Below, piece after piece: positions 10,053 to 20,746 of a DNA stretch of 64,000 nt (position 1 is its first letter; each line of letters opens with the position of its first letter). Under the pieces are notes generated by a model. That model made no database searches. It was not told the origin of the DNA and worked only from the letters and a program-made list of their open reading frames with translations. The stretch is from Palaemon carinicauda (taxonomy: Eukaryota > Arthropoda > Malacostraca > Decapoda > Palaemonidae), in NCBI RefSeq assembly GCF_036898095.1, contig NC_090730.1, positions 28,599,780-28,663,779 of the forward strand. Reading direction: 5' to 3'. Both the position numbers and the translations under genes were made by a program.

Positions 10053-10559
10053 CTGAAAATTATATAACGTTATAAAACAAAAAATCAAATCAAACCACTA
10101 ACTATAAGACAGAGACCATTACAAAGTTGCTCAAAAGGATTACTCCTTGTGTAATATTCTAAATAACATAAAATATGCAACCTGAAGATGAAATACAAAT
10201 GCAAGTTGGATCTGTGTACATAAAATAGATGTGTACATATTGTGGCAGCAATCACCCATGTAGAAATTCTAAACAAGCAGGCTCTTATGATGAACAGTAT
10301 ATTCTAAAGCAATTAAAGACACGTAAATCTTTTACTGAATCCACATCAACTCATAATTGTAATCTATAATTGGGAAAGATATGTCGATGATTACTGACAA
10401 AGGTTTCTTTCTTCGGCCAAATAAGCTTCTAGTTGGAGAGCTATTGGTTTATACTGTCAACTGACTTTGAAAGCAAGACAGTGCAGAAACTGCTTTTAAC
10501 TTGAGTTCTTAAATCTAAAATATCTTTAATATTAAACTGATTATAGATTCATTTAATGT
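10053..10559 (-). other. Intron sequence
   Basis: AT-rich intronic sequence of the ZFYVE1-like gene between the acceptor of exon 9855-10052 and the start of an old non-LTR relic. The short frames here show no homology that I can recognise. Confidence 0.55.
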
Positions 10560-11178
10560 AAAACAATGGGACAAGTAAAGAATGCATTAAAATCCTGAAA
10601 AGAGGCAAAGCAGCAGGAGAAGATGGCCTTAAAATTGACTTAATGATAGATGGAGGAGATTTTGCAGTAGAAGACTCACTAAATTTTGCACAATGTCTAC
10701 AAAAATGTTCAATACCTACAGCATAGAAAAATTTTATCGCTATACTAATTTACGAAAATGGAGACATAAAAGACATGAAAAAATATTGCCCAATATTTAC
10801 AAAGGTCATATTAGGTTGAATTGAAAGACAGCTAGACTTTTAATAAACCACCAGAGCAGGCAGGATTTAGAAGCAGCAATTCAACAATTGACCAAATCCA
10901 TGTAGATAACGAGCTAATGGAAAAATCAAGAGTATGACAAACCACTATGTATGGTACTTATAGGCTATGAGAAAGCTTTTAATTCTGTCAAAACTTCTGC
11001 AGTAATGAAAGCCCTCCTAATACAAGGAATAGATTAATGTTATCTTAGAACACTTGAAGATATCTATACACAAAGTACAGCTATCCTAAAACTACATAAA
11101 GATAGTGAGAAAATCAAAATTGAGAAAGGAGTTGGACAGGGAGACCCCATCTCTCCTAAATTATTCACAGCATGCCTA
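10560..11178 (+). pseudogene. Old non-LTR reverse transcriptase, N-terminal part, split by DIRS-B
   Basis: Translation in shifting plus-strand frames gives recognisable RT landmarks: GKAAGEDGLK (near 10600), a DFKKAF-like YEKAF (near 10970), and VGQGDPISPKLFTACL (near 11130-11178). It carries many stops and shifts. The match breaks exactly where DIRS-B starts and resumes at 19218, so DIRS-B landed inside it. The style (GVRQGD-ISPKLF, later WGRAGH) is RTE/BovB-like, but the clade is tentative. Confidence 0.65.
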
Positions 11179-11400
11179 AAATCACAAATTTTTAAATAAT
11201 TTGTATTTTTCCTAACATACTTACCAAAAACTACTTTCTTAGGAGGTACCTGGAATCTCCTCTCAACCGACCAGAGTTTTGTGTAGTTTACCCTACTTCC
11301 GTTTTCTGTGAGGACCACCTCAGGCGGAAGGATACGTGCCCTGAGGCTAGTCCCGAGCCAGGTCGCGTGTTAGCTTGGGTCTTGACCCTCAGTAAGTTCT
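11179..11400 (-). repeat. DIRS-B left ITR
   Basis: Inverted counterpart of 19020-19210. Shared blocks include the tract around GGAGGTACCTGGAATCTCCT (about 11241), GGACCACCTCAGGCGGAAGG and GGTCGCGTGTTAGC. Confidence 0.85.
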
Positions 11401-11479
11401 TGTATGTTAAAAATACCTAAGGGTCAGAAGGCACTCGGGGAAGGAAGGGAGGGCCATTACCCGAAAGTAGTTCTCGGTA

Positions 11480-11575
11480 AGTATGTTAGGAAAAATACAA
11501 ATTACTTAAAAATTTGTGATTTGTTCCAACACAGAGACTTACCTCAAACTACTTTCTTAGGAGACTTACACTTTA
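11480..11575 (-). repeat. DIRS-B internal complementary region
   Basis: Reverse complement of the left outer end (AAATTACTTAAAAATTTGTGA), then TTT (11520-11522), then GTTCCAACACAGAGACTTAC, the predicted complement of the right outer end. Confidence 0.8.
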
Positions 11576-11953
11576 GGAGGTGAGAGTGTCTTCCTGACCT
11601 CTAGACCCAATTAAGCCGGGCGACAAGGAACCTAGATAGGAAACTAGGTTCTAATTTATCCGGAAAACGAAACGTAGGGAAAAACTACACAAATAGCTCA
11701 TGTTAGTGTCTAAGTACTCACCCTTAAAAATTCCATGATGCAGAGTCCTGTGACGATGTTGTGAAGTCATGTCTTGTGCAGGTTCTACCTGGGTCTATCT
11801 CCAGGGGTCGGGAAAGGAAAAGGACAAAGGTGAAAGGAAAACGAACCTTTGTCTCTTGGTTTTGCTACCCACGATTGTACCCGAGGCTTCACTGTTAAAT
11901 CGCTTGGAGCGCGGAGATGACTGTCCCAATAGAGAACCCGTCTAGAGACTTCC

Positions 11954-13261
11954 TCAAGCAACCTTGGGGTAATGAGTTGTGAAGGTCGACTGGTTCGACC
12001 AGGTGCCTGCTCTAAGGATCTGGGCCACCGCCATGTTCTTCTCAAAAGCCAGAGAGGTACTTAGACCCTTAATGTCATGGGGCCTGGGATTACTTGTCAG
12101 GGGAAGACCCGCCTTGCTATAGGCCCTGACAATCACCTGTCTTAGCCAATAGGAGATGGTATTCTTAGATACCTGCTTTTTCACTGTACACGTGGAGACG
12201 AAGAGGTTTTTGATACCAGGGCGGAGATTAGCCGTCCGCTCAAGGTATTTCCTCACGGCTCTGATGGGGCACAACTTCAAATCCTCCGGATTCCCTGATC
12301 AAGGAATCGCTGGCATTGAGAAGCCTTCAAACTTAGGATCCCAGACAGCTGGATTCTGTGTTTTAGCCACAAAAGAAGGGACGAACTTGAAGGATATCTC
12401 ATGCCATCCCTTCGTATGAGACACTTCATAGGACAACCCATGAATTTCTCCCACCCTCTTAGCTGAAGCCAAGGCCAACAAGAAGACCGTCTTGAGAGTG
12501 AGATCCCTGTCCACTATGTCCTTCAAGGGTTCGAACGGTGGTTCACTTAGCATCTTCAGGACTCTTGACACATCCCACTGCGGCACCCTGGAGGTTTGCG
12601 GAGGGCATGCTTGTTCAAAGCTCCTGATAAGCATAGAGATATGCCTAGAGGAGCCTAGATCAATGCCCTTCAAGAGGAAAACTTGGCCTAAGGCTGCACG
12701 GACTCCCTTGATGGCTGGTACTGACATGCCCACCACGTCTCTGAGGTGTACGAGGAAATCCGCAATATCCGGAACCGAAGCTTTTAGAGGCTTGATGTTT
12801 CTTGAGGAACACCATTTCGTGAAAGTGGTCCATTTTGCCTGGTAGACCGCTGCCGAAGACCGCCTCAGATAACGCGACATCCTCTCAGCCGTTCCTGCTG
12901 AATATCCTTCCTTCCTCAGGAGACGCTCGATAATCTCCCAGCATAAAGGCGAAGAGATCGAGGATTGTCGTGGAACCTTTGGAAGTGTGGCTGCTGCAGA
13001 AGGTCTGGTCTGTCGGACAGAGGCCACGGAGGAAGACACGCTAAGTCTCTTAGATCCGCGGACCACTCTCTCTCCGGCCACCAGGGCGCTACCAAAGTCA
13101 TCCTTAGGTTGTGAGCTGTCCTTACTCTGTTGAGCACTTGCCTGATCAATGCGAAGGGAGGAAAAGCGTACACGTCGAGATTGTCCCATTTGTGCTGAAA
13201 GGCGTCCTCCAATGCCGCCTTTGGGTCTGGGACAGGCGAACAGAATACGGGAGTTGTGCAT
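11954..13261 (-). pseudogene. DIRS-B tyrosine recombinase
   Basis: Two adjacent frames (12299-13261 and 11954-12280) make one recombinase interrupted by a stop at about 12297. The N-terminal core-binding part has RYLRRSSAAVYQAKW and FLVHLRDVVGMSVPAIKG. The catalytic domain has ASAKRVGEIHGL (first arginine kept), then HDIKGLSTSLAF, where the usual H-x-x-R box has lysine, and FTTHYPKVA with the nucleophilic tyrosine. The enzyme would join circular element DNA to the genome. The Arg-to-Lys change could be tolerated or inactivating and cannot be decided from sequence. It sits at the 3' end of the element, as in other DIRS. Confidence 0.82.
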
Positions 13262-14734
13262 TCAGTCTGGTTGCAAAGAGATCCATCACCGGCGAGCCCC
13301 ATTTTTGAATGATGAGCCTGGCTACTTCTGGGTGAAGAGACCACTCGGTACCCACTACCTGGCCCATCCTACTGAGCCCGTTGGCTAGGAATTCCTTTTC
13401 CCTGGAATGAACCTTGCTGAAATCACGATTTGTTCTGACTCGGCCCAATCCAGGATATCCAACGTAAGATCGCACAACTCCTTCAACTTGAATCCTCCCT
13501 GTTTCTTTATGTATGCTACTACAGTGGCGTTGTCGCACATCAACGCCACTGTGTTTCCCCTTAGAAGATCTACGAACTGTAGGTACGCTTTTCGGACTGC
13601 CTTCATCTCTAGGACGTTGATGTGCTGTGCTTTTTCTTCTTCCGTCCAAGAACCTCTTGCTGACTTGCCGAGAAGGTGTGCTCCCCACCCCTTCTTGGAG
13701 GCGTCCGTGAAGAGAAGCATCTCGGGGGGCTCGGCTGTGAAGGGCATCCCCTTGAGGGTATTCGCTCGATTCTGCCACCACTCCAGGGATTGTTTTGTCT
13801 CTGAAAGAACGGGAATTAACTTGTAGGGGGAGTCTAACTGGTTCCAGAGCCCCTTCAGGTTCCATTGTATGCTCCTGAGTTTGAGCCTCCCTTGGGGGAC
13901 CAGTTTCTCTAATGATACTAGATGACCTATCAACCTCTGCCAGTCCTTGGCTCTCCTGGGCTGCCCTGAAAGGAAGGGCCGGAGGACCTGGTCCAGGTTG
14001 TTCAACCTCTCCCCCGACGGAAAGGCACTCACTAGGCGGGAGTCCAGCACTATCCCCAAGTAAGTCATCCTGGTGGAGGGAGACAGATGCAACTTCTCCA
14101 GGTTGATAGTGATACCCAGAACTTTGCAGAATTGTATTAGTTTCACGCCTTGATCCTTCAAAACTACCTCTGAGGAAGAAAGAAGCAACCAGTCGTCCAG
14201 GTAGCGAATGAGGCGAATACCCCGTTCGTGAGCCTACACGGAGACTGTCGTGAAGATCCTCGTGAATACTTGGGGAGCTGTTGACAAACCGAAGCAGAGG
14301 GTCTTGAACTGCAAGATCTGGGTACCCCACTTCACCCGAAGAAACTTAATGCTTGAGGGGTGGATAGGGATCTGAAAATACGCGTCCTTGAGGTCTATGG
14401 ACATCAGGAAGTCCCCTTCCCTCAGGGACTGCAGGACCGACTTCGGTGTGTCCATCTTGAAGTCGGTCTTGCACACAAACTTATTGAGGGCTGACAGATC
14501 TATTACGGGTCTCCAACCTCCCATCGCTTTCTCCACCAGAAAGAGTCGGCTGTAGAACCCTGGGCTCGGTTGTAGAACCGTTTCCATTGTCCCTTTTGCC
14601 AACATTGTGGATACTTCTTCCTGTAAGGCTACCCTCTTCAAAGGGTCCTTGGGTGCTAGCCACTCCGCCTGACTGGCTGGAATCAGAGGAGGCGGTTCTG
14701 CCAGGAATGGTAGTCTGCAACCCTCCTTCAACAC
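13146..14734 (-). pseudogene. DIRS-B reverse transcriptase, RNase H and methyltransferase-like region
   Basis: Pieces in order on the minus strand: 14234-14734 (RT, WRPVIDLSALNKFV, DLKDAYFQIP, LCFGLSTAPQVFTRIF) ends in a TAG just before AHERGIRLIRYLDDW. 13385-14188 continues the RT (ITINLEKLHLSPS) and RNase H (LLFTDASKKGWGAHL, LEMKAV, CDNATVVAYIKKQGG). A shift near 13385 leads to the methyltransferase-like block (MDLFATRLN in one frame, DNLDVYAFPPFALI in another, 12916-13344). It needs one stop and at least two frameshifts corrected to read through, so it is dead. Compared with DIRS-A the protein is clearly divergent but collinear. Confidence 0.82.
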
Positions 14735-14776
14735 CGTTACTGTCCAGGGTTCCGCACCGTGGTCTATCCATGCTTG

Positions 14777-15576
14777 TCAAAAATGTCTGAGGCATCCCCC
14801 AACCTGAGGCTTGGGCAGGAGTAGGGGGCCTCTCACCCTATCTCCTACTGGAGGATCGACCTGAACGCCCTCTCCTGCAAGCTGAGTAGGACGTTCTAAA
14901 CGAGGCCGGTGCTGTTGGAGCTCCTCTACGGGGGGGGGCTGCGGTGGTTGAGCCCAAGAGGTAGATGGGGCATCTCTCCTTGTCTGGCAAGGAGAGGCTC
15001 GAGAAGTAGAGGGTCCATCCGACGTAGGTCTTCTGTAAGCGGGTCTCCTCATGGCTTGAGGTCTGGGAACGCTCACTTCCTTCCTCCTCATGAGCTTCTT
15101 ATTATCATTATTATTATTATTAAATGCTAAGCTACAACCCTAGTTGGAAAAGCAGGATGCTATAAGCCCAGGCCCCAACAGGGAAAATAGCCCAGTGAGG
15201 AAAGGAAATAAGGAAATAGCTTGCTCAGAACCGTATCCCTTCTCCTAAGGACCTAGTTGGCCGATAAAGCAAGAGACTGGAACGTCAAGAACTTCAGTGT
15301 CCTGCCTCCGGAGATGATTAGTTCTTTCAGGAGAGTTTGGTTCGATGGATCTGACAAGTCGTAGGTGGCCTGGATACCCACTAGAGTTGAGGCCCACCAG
15401 TCCAACCAGGAGGCGACGTTGACCAGGTCTTTAGACGTCTCCTCCATCATCGTCGCCTCTGACTGAGAGAAACAAATCGGGGCTGACGAGGCTCTGTCCT
15501 CCGGGGCACCCTGTCCTAACACTTCAAGGGGAGGCCTCCATCCAGCAGGCTCCCGGTCGCTGTCCTTTCGGCACAT
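14777..15576 (-). pseudogene. DIRS-B gag, C-terminal part
   Basis: Frames 15253-15576 (EETSKDLVNVASWLDWWAST, LKFLTFQSLALSAN) and 14777-15091 (MRRKEVSVPRPQAMRRP, proline-rich) are separated by the CR1-like tail insertion at 15098-15217. The WLDWW block parallels TSWLDIWLET in DIRS-A gag. No catalytic motif is seen. Confidence 0.6.
15098..15217 (-). mobile_element. Extremely 5'-truncated CR1/L2-like element (3' tail only)
   Basis: Reads on the minus strand as ...TTTCCTTTCCTCACTGGGCT, then TCCAACTAGGGTTGTAGCTT and a (AAT)n tail. The same 3' end occurs at 31520-31655 and 43130-43330. AGCTT flanks both sides (15093-15097, 15218-15222), a possible short target duplication. It splits the DIRS-B gag. 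Confidence 0.8.
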
Positions 15577-16849
15577 AATATTTACTCTGAGACCTTAGAC
15601 CCTGGAGTAATTTGGAGGCACTCTGGGATTTGGGGGCTTCAGCATTGCCCGCCACAACCTTGTCTACATGAGCACGACCCAGAACCACGTCCCTGGCCAC
15701 AGGTAGCGCTAAGGAGGGTTTCTGCTGTCCGGGGGCCTCCATTAGTCGATTGAGGCTGGATCGCCAGGCATCCTCGTCGGCGGGAACAAGCTCCTCGATC
15801 CTGTGATGCCTCCGTAAGAGGCCTATAACTCTTCGATAAGCCGAATCTTCGGCTGGAGAACCCTCCGTGTCGCCGACCGCGCCCTCTGTCTGGAGCTGAG
15901 GCGCTGTCCCGATGGGCACCTCCGTCTGGCGCTGAGGCGCTGACCCGACGGGGACCTCCGTCTGGCGCTGAGGAGCTAGGCCGCGGTCCTGGGACGGGCA
16001 CCGCTGTGTCGGCGAGGGCTACCGTCCTTAGATTGTCCTTCGACAATGAGGGTGAGGCTTCCGTGGGCTTGCCCGACGGAGGAAGCTGTCCCTGTTTATC
16101 CAAAGGGCAAGACAATTTTGCTGACTCGACGAGGCTGCCCATCCAAAAAAGCGCCTCCCTCCGCTGGGCGGGTTGAGTCGGCTGTTTTGCGGCCTTACGC
16201 CTGTCCGAAGAGGTCCTTGCGTTCTCGTCCTTCCGAGGGTCAAACCTGTGGCTGGAAGAGGGCCTCCTTGGAGAACCGTCTCTGGAACGCCAACTCGCAG
16301 AGCTCGGGATCGCAGCGAAGTCCGCGAGCTTCCTGCGGGGGACGAGGACCCATTCTTCTTTGGGAGACCTACTCCTCTTGTATTTCTTCCTCGGAGACCT
16401 GGAACGCCTTCTCTCATGCCTCGACCTAGAACGCGACCTCGAACGGGAACGTCTGCTTCTGGATCTATCCCTCCTCCGCGCTTCTCCCTCCGAAGAGAAC
16501 GATGAACATGCCGCTGAAGACTCTGACGACTCTTCATAACACGACCGAGGGGCAGGCGCATGGGAAATAGACGGCTTCGTGATTTGCTGGGTTCGGGAGG
16601 TCGAAGGTTGCAGAAACATGTCAGGAACCGCCGAAAGAGGAGCTGGGGGAGAGTTCAGTCGCTCTACGTTGGGTAACCAGGAACCAAGGCCTTCTTCCAT
16701 CCTCAACGGGGACCTACCTGGAGTCCTCGGGGGTCCCCATCCAAAGGGATCCGCTACTGGAGAGTCTACCTTATCTTGGGTGCCATCAGCTGCGGCGGTA
16801 CCTAAAATGTAGGCCCATGACGCAGGTGGAGAAACAGGAACATTTTTAC
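15524..16849 (-). pseudogene. DIRS-B gag, central SR-rich part
   Basis: Frames 15639-16901 and 15524-15919 overlap, so a frameshift lies in 15640-15919. Downstream of ILGTAAADGTQDKVDSP comes a Ser/Arg block (RSRRSRSRSRSRSRHERRRS, about 16400-16480), then proline-rich and repeated DGGPRRVSASAPDGG segments. SR-dipeptide tracts suggest RNA binding or nuclear-speckle interaction by analogy with SR proteins; this is inference. The first ~17 residues of the 16901 frame (down to FFQ) belong to the inserted sequence at 16850-18344. Removing that insert joins this frame exactly to 18345-18823. Confidence 0.65.
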
Positions 16850-18344
16850 GCTGGAAAAACCCAATACACAGCCGAGATCTCCCTAGCCGATCGATGGCCA
16901 ATCAGAGCGGCGGAGGAAAAATGGCTACGAAAAGGCAGGTAAGAGAGCGTACTAGATTAAAAACCTCGCTAGTTGTTCTCGGTTTCGACTAGGGGAAGGA
17001 GTCAGTAGGTATCCCGGGAGAGGGATGGGAAGGGGGGGGGGAACTGAGGAATGAGAGGACTCAACCCGTAAGGCAAAACAGCTGACTCCAAAGTCTCTGA
17101 GAGAGAGAGGTATCCCTGGAGTGGGGATGAGGGTATGGGGGGCCATACACCGATAGGGGGAGAGGGAGGAGACAGCGAGAACTAGCGAATAAGGGAGCTC
17201 GAGGCGATCACGTGGGACTGAGGGAGGACAGGAGTACCAACCTGACCGATGGAACCACGAAAATAACAAACGGAATGATCATAAACGGATAATAAAAAGT
17301 GTAATAATATAAAATGATGTGACACATTGAACTAGGTTATAAGGCATGCGTAAGCTGAAATAAAATAGTAAGAGAGGGACGCAGGGAAAGGCAGGGAGAA
17401 TAACGAGCCGAGCCCTCCAGCGCGGGTAGGAGCCGAGCTGGACAGAGGGGCCAACATAACTCTACATCGGGTAGATGCCGATCGGTAGGATAACAAAACT
17501 AAAATAAAACTAAAAACTGCCCCACGAGAGTCCCACTTGAACTAAAGCAAAAAACAACTAGGTGGTAAAGTGAAAAACACTGGGTGAAAAACGCAATAAC
17601 ATGGTAGCAAAACCATCTAGGAACGCGCCCGAAGGCGAGCAAGCAAGCCAACCTAAAGTTTTAAAACTATGATACGTAGAATAATATCATAACATAATAA
17701 CAGGGTGTAATCGGTGATAATACCCAGTAAAAAAAGGTTCGAAACGAAAAACGATCAGTATAGAAGACTAATTGTAAGACTTTAAGAACGAGCGGAGGTG
17801 GTAGCAAGCCAGCATGGCGGCCGCGAAGCGGGGCCAACGAATGGTGAAACAACAAAAACTGTAATAGAATTAAAAATAAGGGCAATGCTACCTCCAAAAG
17901 CTTAAAACTCATAGATCTGGTACTAAACTTAGATGGGGAGACATTGGAATCCGACATCGTGCACAAAAGCGTAGAAAATATCACCGAAAACACAACAGCT
18001 AAAGCAAGATGCTATGAAAAAGGAGTGACGTCACTGGCGTGGGTTGAGTTGGTGGTAGTAGCGTTCGGTAGTGGGTGTTGAACGGCACCTCGCTGTACGG
18101 GGATATTGAAGAGGAGATATCTAAATGGTGCGAGACCTCTGGTTGTGATTTATCACTCCTCAGTATTACTATACCGACACCTTTATAGGTGAGCGAGCTC
18201 GGTTCAACCTGGCATTCCTATGCAACTTTTTTTCTCTGGTAATTTCATAGTAGTTTTTACCTTAGAAATGATGTAAAAGGAGCATTTCACTGGGCGGCAC
18301 AGGTCTCTTGCCCAGAAATAGATTTTTCCTTCGTCAAAATCCCT
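16850..18344. mobile_element. Unclassified 1.5 kb insertion within DIRS-B gag
   Basis: TTTTTAC at 16843-16849 recurs at 18345-18351. Taking out 1495 bp plus one repeat copy restores the gag frame across the junction (…MWGKNVPVSP… on the minus strand), which shows this is an insertion with a 7-bp target duplication. The insert is AT-rich with a GC-rich stretch near 17380-17460. It has no long ORF; 17667-17993 (minus) is 108 codons, hydrophobic and unrecognised. Weak inverted similarity exists at the ends (GG-AAAAA-C), but there are no clear terminal repeats. Class unknown. Confidence 0.7.
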
Positions 18345-18926
18345 TTTTTACCCCACATGGGGTCATCTGACGAGACGTGCCCCCCAAGCACAAGGGCAGT
18401 CTCTCCAAGACCCCCACTAAAAACACCTTCAGGCCGCCCACTTGCCTGCAAAGAGTCAGCAACCCCAACATCTCGAAGACTAGACTCCTGGGGAAGAGCC
18501 ATTGGCTTCTTCCCCGCAACGGACTTACCTCGTCCCCTACTCTGGGTAGGGGAAGATGGGAGAGAAACACCGTCAGACTTCCCTCCTGGCAACGTCAAGG
18601 CCGAAGAGGTGCTTGCCTTCCTGGGAGATCGCTTAGCGGACTTCTTCTTCGTACTAAAACGAACCAACTGGATTTCACTCCACGACACACTCCGGACACG
18701 TGTCCGACAAAGAGCACACTCTACCCCTACACGAAGAGCAAAGGGAATGCGGGTCAACCTCCAGCTTGGACGAAAACGCTCCACACGACTTCCCGGCTCT
18801 AGGCCCAGGACAATGGCGGGCATGCTCCATGATGCACAACAACACCATAAGACACAGGAACGCAGGGAAAGGATAAGGAATACACTTGGGAAAGCACAAG
18901 GGAATCAAGCAAACACGCAAGAACAC
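18345..18926 (-). pseudogene. DIRS-B gag, N-terminal part with Cys-rich motif
   Basis: Frame 18675-18926 carries CPGPRAGKSCG, SLCSSCRGRVC and CPEC. It then runs into a stop where WSEIQLVRF should follow, which continues in the frame 18287-18823 (RFSTKKKSAKRSPRKA, then PSSPTQSRGRGK). A single-base loss near 18680 explains the shift. The Cys spacing matches that of the DIRS-A and DIRS-E N-termini, followed by a basic run in all three. The last ~17 residues of the 18287 frame are insert-derived. Confidence 0.7.
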
Positions 18927-19019
18927 AAGGGAAAGTACAGGGATACCACGTGGGACACGCGAGTCGGGGACACAAAGGGTCGCACTGAGAAAGGAGAGCG
19001 TCGGGATGATATCACGACG

Positions 19020-19217
19020 CGACCAGAGAACTTACTGAGGGTCGAGATCCGAGCTAACACGCGACCTGGCTCGGGACTAGCCTCAGGGCACGTATCCTTC
19101 CGCCTGAGGTGGTCCTCACAGAAAACGGAAGTAGTTTAAACTACACAAAACTCTGGTTGGTTGAGAGGAGATTCCAGGTACCTCCTAAGAAAGTAGTTCA
19201 AGGTAAGTCTCCATGTT
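19020..19217 (-). repeat. DIRS-B right ITR (5' end)
   Basis: Inverted copy of 11179-11400. It ends AGGTAAGTCTCC, after which the interrupted old non-LTR sequence resumes. Confidence 0.82.
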
Positions 19218-20040
19218 TAGTTTGGAAGATGTAGGCATTAATATTAATGGTGAATGCCATAACAACTTAAGATTTACAAATGACATAGTTCTGTTTAGTG
19301 AATCATGGGAGGAATTGCAAAAGATGATAGAAGATTTGAATAGAGAAAGCAGAAATGTAGAACTGAAAATGAATGAGTAAAACTAAAATAATGTTCAATG
19401 AAAATGCACACACAACAAAAAATTGTTATGGACGAACCTTTAAAGATTGTTAATGAATATACATACTTAGGACAGACAATGTTTCCCCAGGAAATGACAC
19501 CGAAATTAAAAGATGGATAAGCATGGGATGGAGAGCTTTTGGTAAACAAAATTAGATTATGAAAAGTAAAATGTCACTTTCTCTAAAAAGAAAATTATTT
19601 AATCAGATGGTTCAACCAGTATTAACTTATGCATAGGAAATTTGGAGCCTTACTAAAGCCTTACAACATTAAGCAATTTATAACTCAAAGAGCTAAGAAT
19701 ATTGATGGGAATAACGCTAGGAGACGGAAAAAGAATGTGAATACGAGAGCAAACCAAAGTAGAGGATATTCTAACATCTAAGAAAAGGAAATGGAAATGG
19801 GCAGGACATACAGTATAATGAGAATGACAGATGGACATAAGACTAACAGGAATGGGTTCCTAAAGATTGCTAACAAAGCAGAGGAAGGAAGAGAAGACAA
19901 TGGATTGACAAGCTAAGAAAATGTGTGGGTATAAACTGGCATTGAAAGATCGTAACCAGATGGGAGTGGAAGGACATGTCTGTGACCTTTGCCCTGCAAT
20001 GGACTAGTTATAGAAGATGATGAGCATGATGATTATGAAG
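19218..20040 (+). pseudogene. Old non-LTR reverse transcriptase, C-terminal part
   Basis: Continues the relic at 10560-11178. It shows EDVGININGECHNN, FTNDIVLFSE (a decayed FADDIVL box), EYTYLGQT, and later a KWKWAGH-like run (19780-19810) and WVDKLRK-like residues near 19900-19960. Stops and frameshifts are frequent, so this is older than DIRS-B, which interrupts it. The order RT core, YLG, W-AGH is that of RTE/BovB-type ORFs. No endonuclease domain is seen upstream of 10560. Confidence 0.65.
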
Positions 20041-20534
20041 ATTAGGGTTCTAGAACCTCTTTTTGATGATACACTTTAGTTACTTTTTACAGTAATGGGT
20101 ATTTACATCTAATAGGAATCAAAGTTGCATGGGCCAATTCTTACACTTCAAAGCATCTTTAGTTAGCTTTTATATTCTATAATTTATAAAAAATAGGGGA
20201 GAAATAAGAGCCCAGAAAGATCAAACTGATTAGATGAAAAGTAAAATGCAAATATTAAAACTACAAACAGGAAATGTATGAATTATTTGAAAACAAAATG
20301 TTCAGTTAAATATATGTAACTATTAGTTTGAACAAAGTTCAAGGCTCAAGAGCACTGAAATCTCCAACTACTGTGTAGTGAATCATTCAATGGACAGTTT
20401 TTTAAGAGATTATACTATTTTTACCATATTGTATGTCAAATCATTAACAAAAAGATCACATGACTTTTTCCTTCTAATCTATAAAAATTAACCAAAATAT
20501 CAGTATACAGTGCTATAAGCCAAAATAAACTCAC
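20041..20534 (-). other. Intron sequence
   Basis: AT-rich sequence downstream (on the minus strand) of exon 20535-20746; nothing recognised. The donor GTGAG is at 20534-20530. Confidence 0.55.
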
Positions 20535-20746
20535 CTCCAACATGTCAAGAATGATCTTAGGCTGCCTTGGTGATCGAACACCATTGTTTCGCAGTTCCTC
20601 GAAAATAGCATCCTTTAGCCTCTTGAAGTTTGTCTCGCCACCACTGCAGTTTTCACCAATATAATGCAAGCTATTAAACGCATCAATCTTCAAGTTTAAC
20701 TTCACAAAGTTTTCCTTCAGTTGTTCCTCAGGAGTTTGACCTTTAT
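20535..20746 (-). CDS. zfyve1: ZFYVE1/DFCP1-like gene, C-terminal part of the nucleotide-binding domain
   Basis: 212 bp. The acceptor is GCTTGCAG/AT and the donor TTGGAG/GTGAG. The first two bases complete an Asp codon started by G in exon 46091-46203 (…VLKT-D-KGQTPEEQ), and the exon ends on a codon boundary. The peptide contains LKENFVKLNLKIDAF, LHYIGENCSGG, RLKDAIFEELRNN and VRSPRQPKIIL. The homologous vertebrate stretch has F-KLG-F-EAF-SIHY and TRSPRHPGVI in the same order. This is the helical end of the GBP/atlastin-like NTPase fold. The exon lies between two introns that together exceed 35 kb, both packed with transposons, yet it shows no stop or shift. Confidence 0.9.

Larger units (their letters stand above)
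11179..19217 (-). mobile_element. DIRS-B, second DIRS1-like element of a different family
   Basis: About 8.0 kb on the minus strand. The left end is AAA-TCACAAATTTTT (11179). A left ITR runs to about 11400, and the ICR at 11480-11575 has central TTT (11520-11522). Recombinase, RT-RNase H and an SR-rich gag follow, and a right ITR lies at about 19020-19217. The right end lacks the last ~8 bases predicted from the ICR (…TTGGAAC-AAA), so it is eroded. The element interrupts an older plus-strand non-LTR ORF without a visible target duplication. Two later insertions lie inside it: 15098-15217 and 16850-18344. ITR sequence and gag differ from DIRS-A/E, but the 19-bp core TTAGGAAAAATACAAATTA is shared. 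Bases 11576-11950 are 3' non-coding. Confidence 0.87.

Noticed and set aside
16350..16500. A cellular SR splicing-factor gene
   Set aside because: The RS tract is inside the DIRS-B gag frame, between the ITR and pol, and no RNA-recognition motif is present.
17667..17993. 108-codon minus-strand ORF as a membrane-protein gene
   Set aside because: Hydrophobic only because of AT-rich codons; it lies in an insertion without homology that I can recognise and has no neighbouring coding signal.
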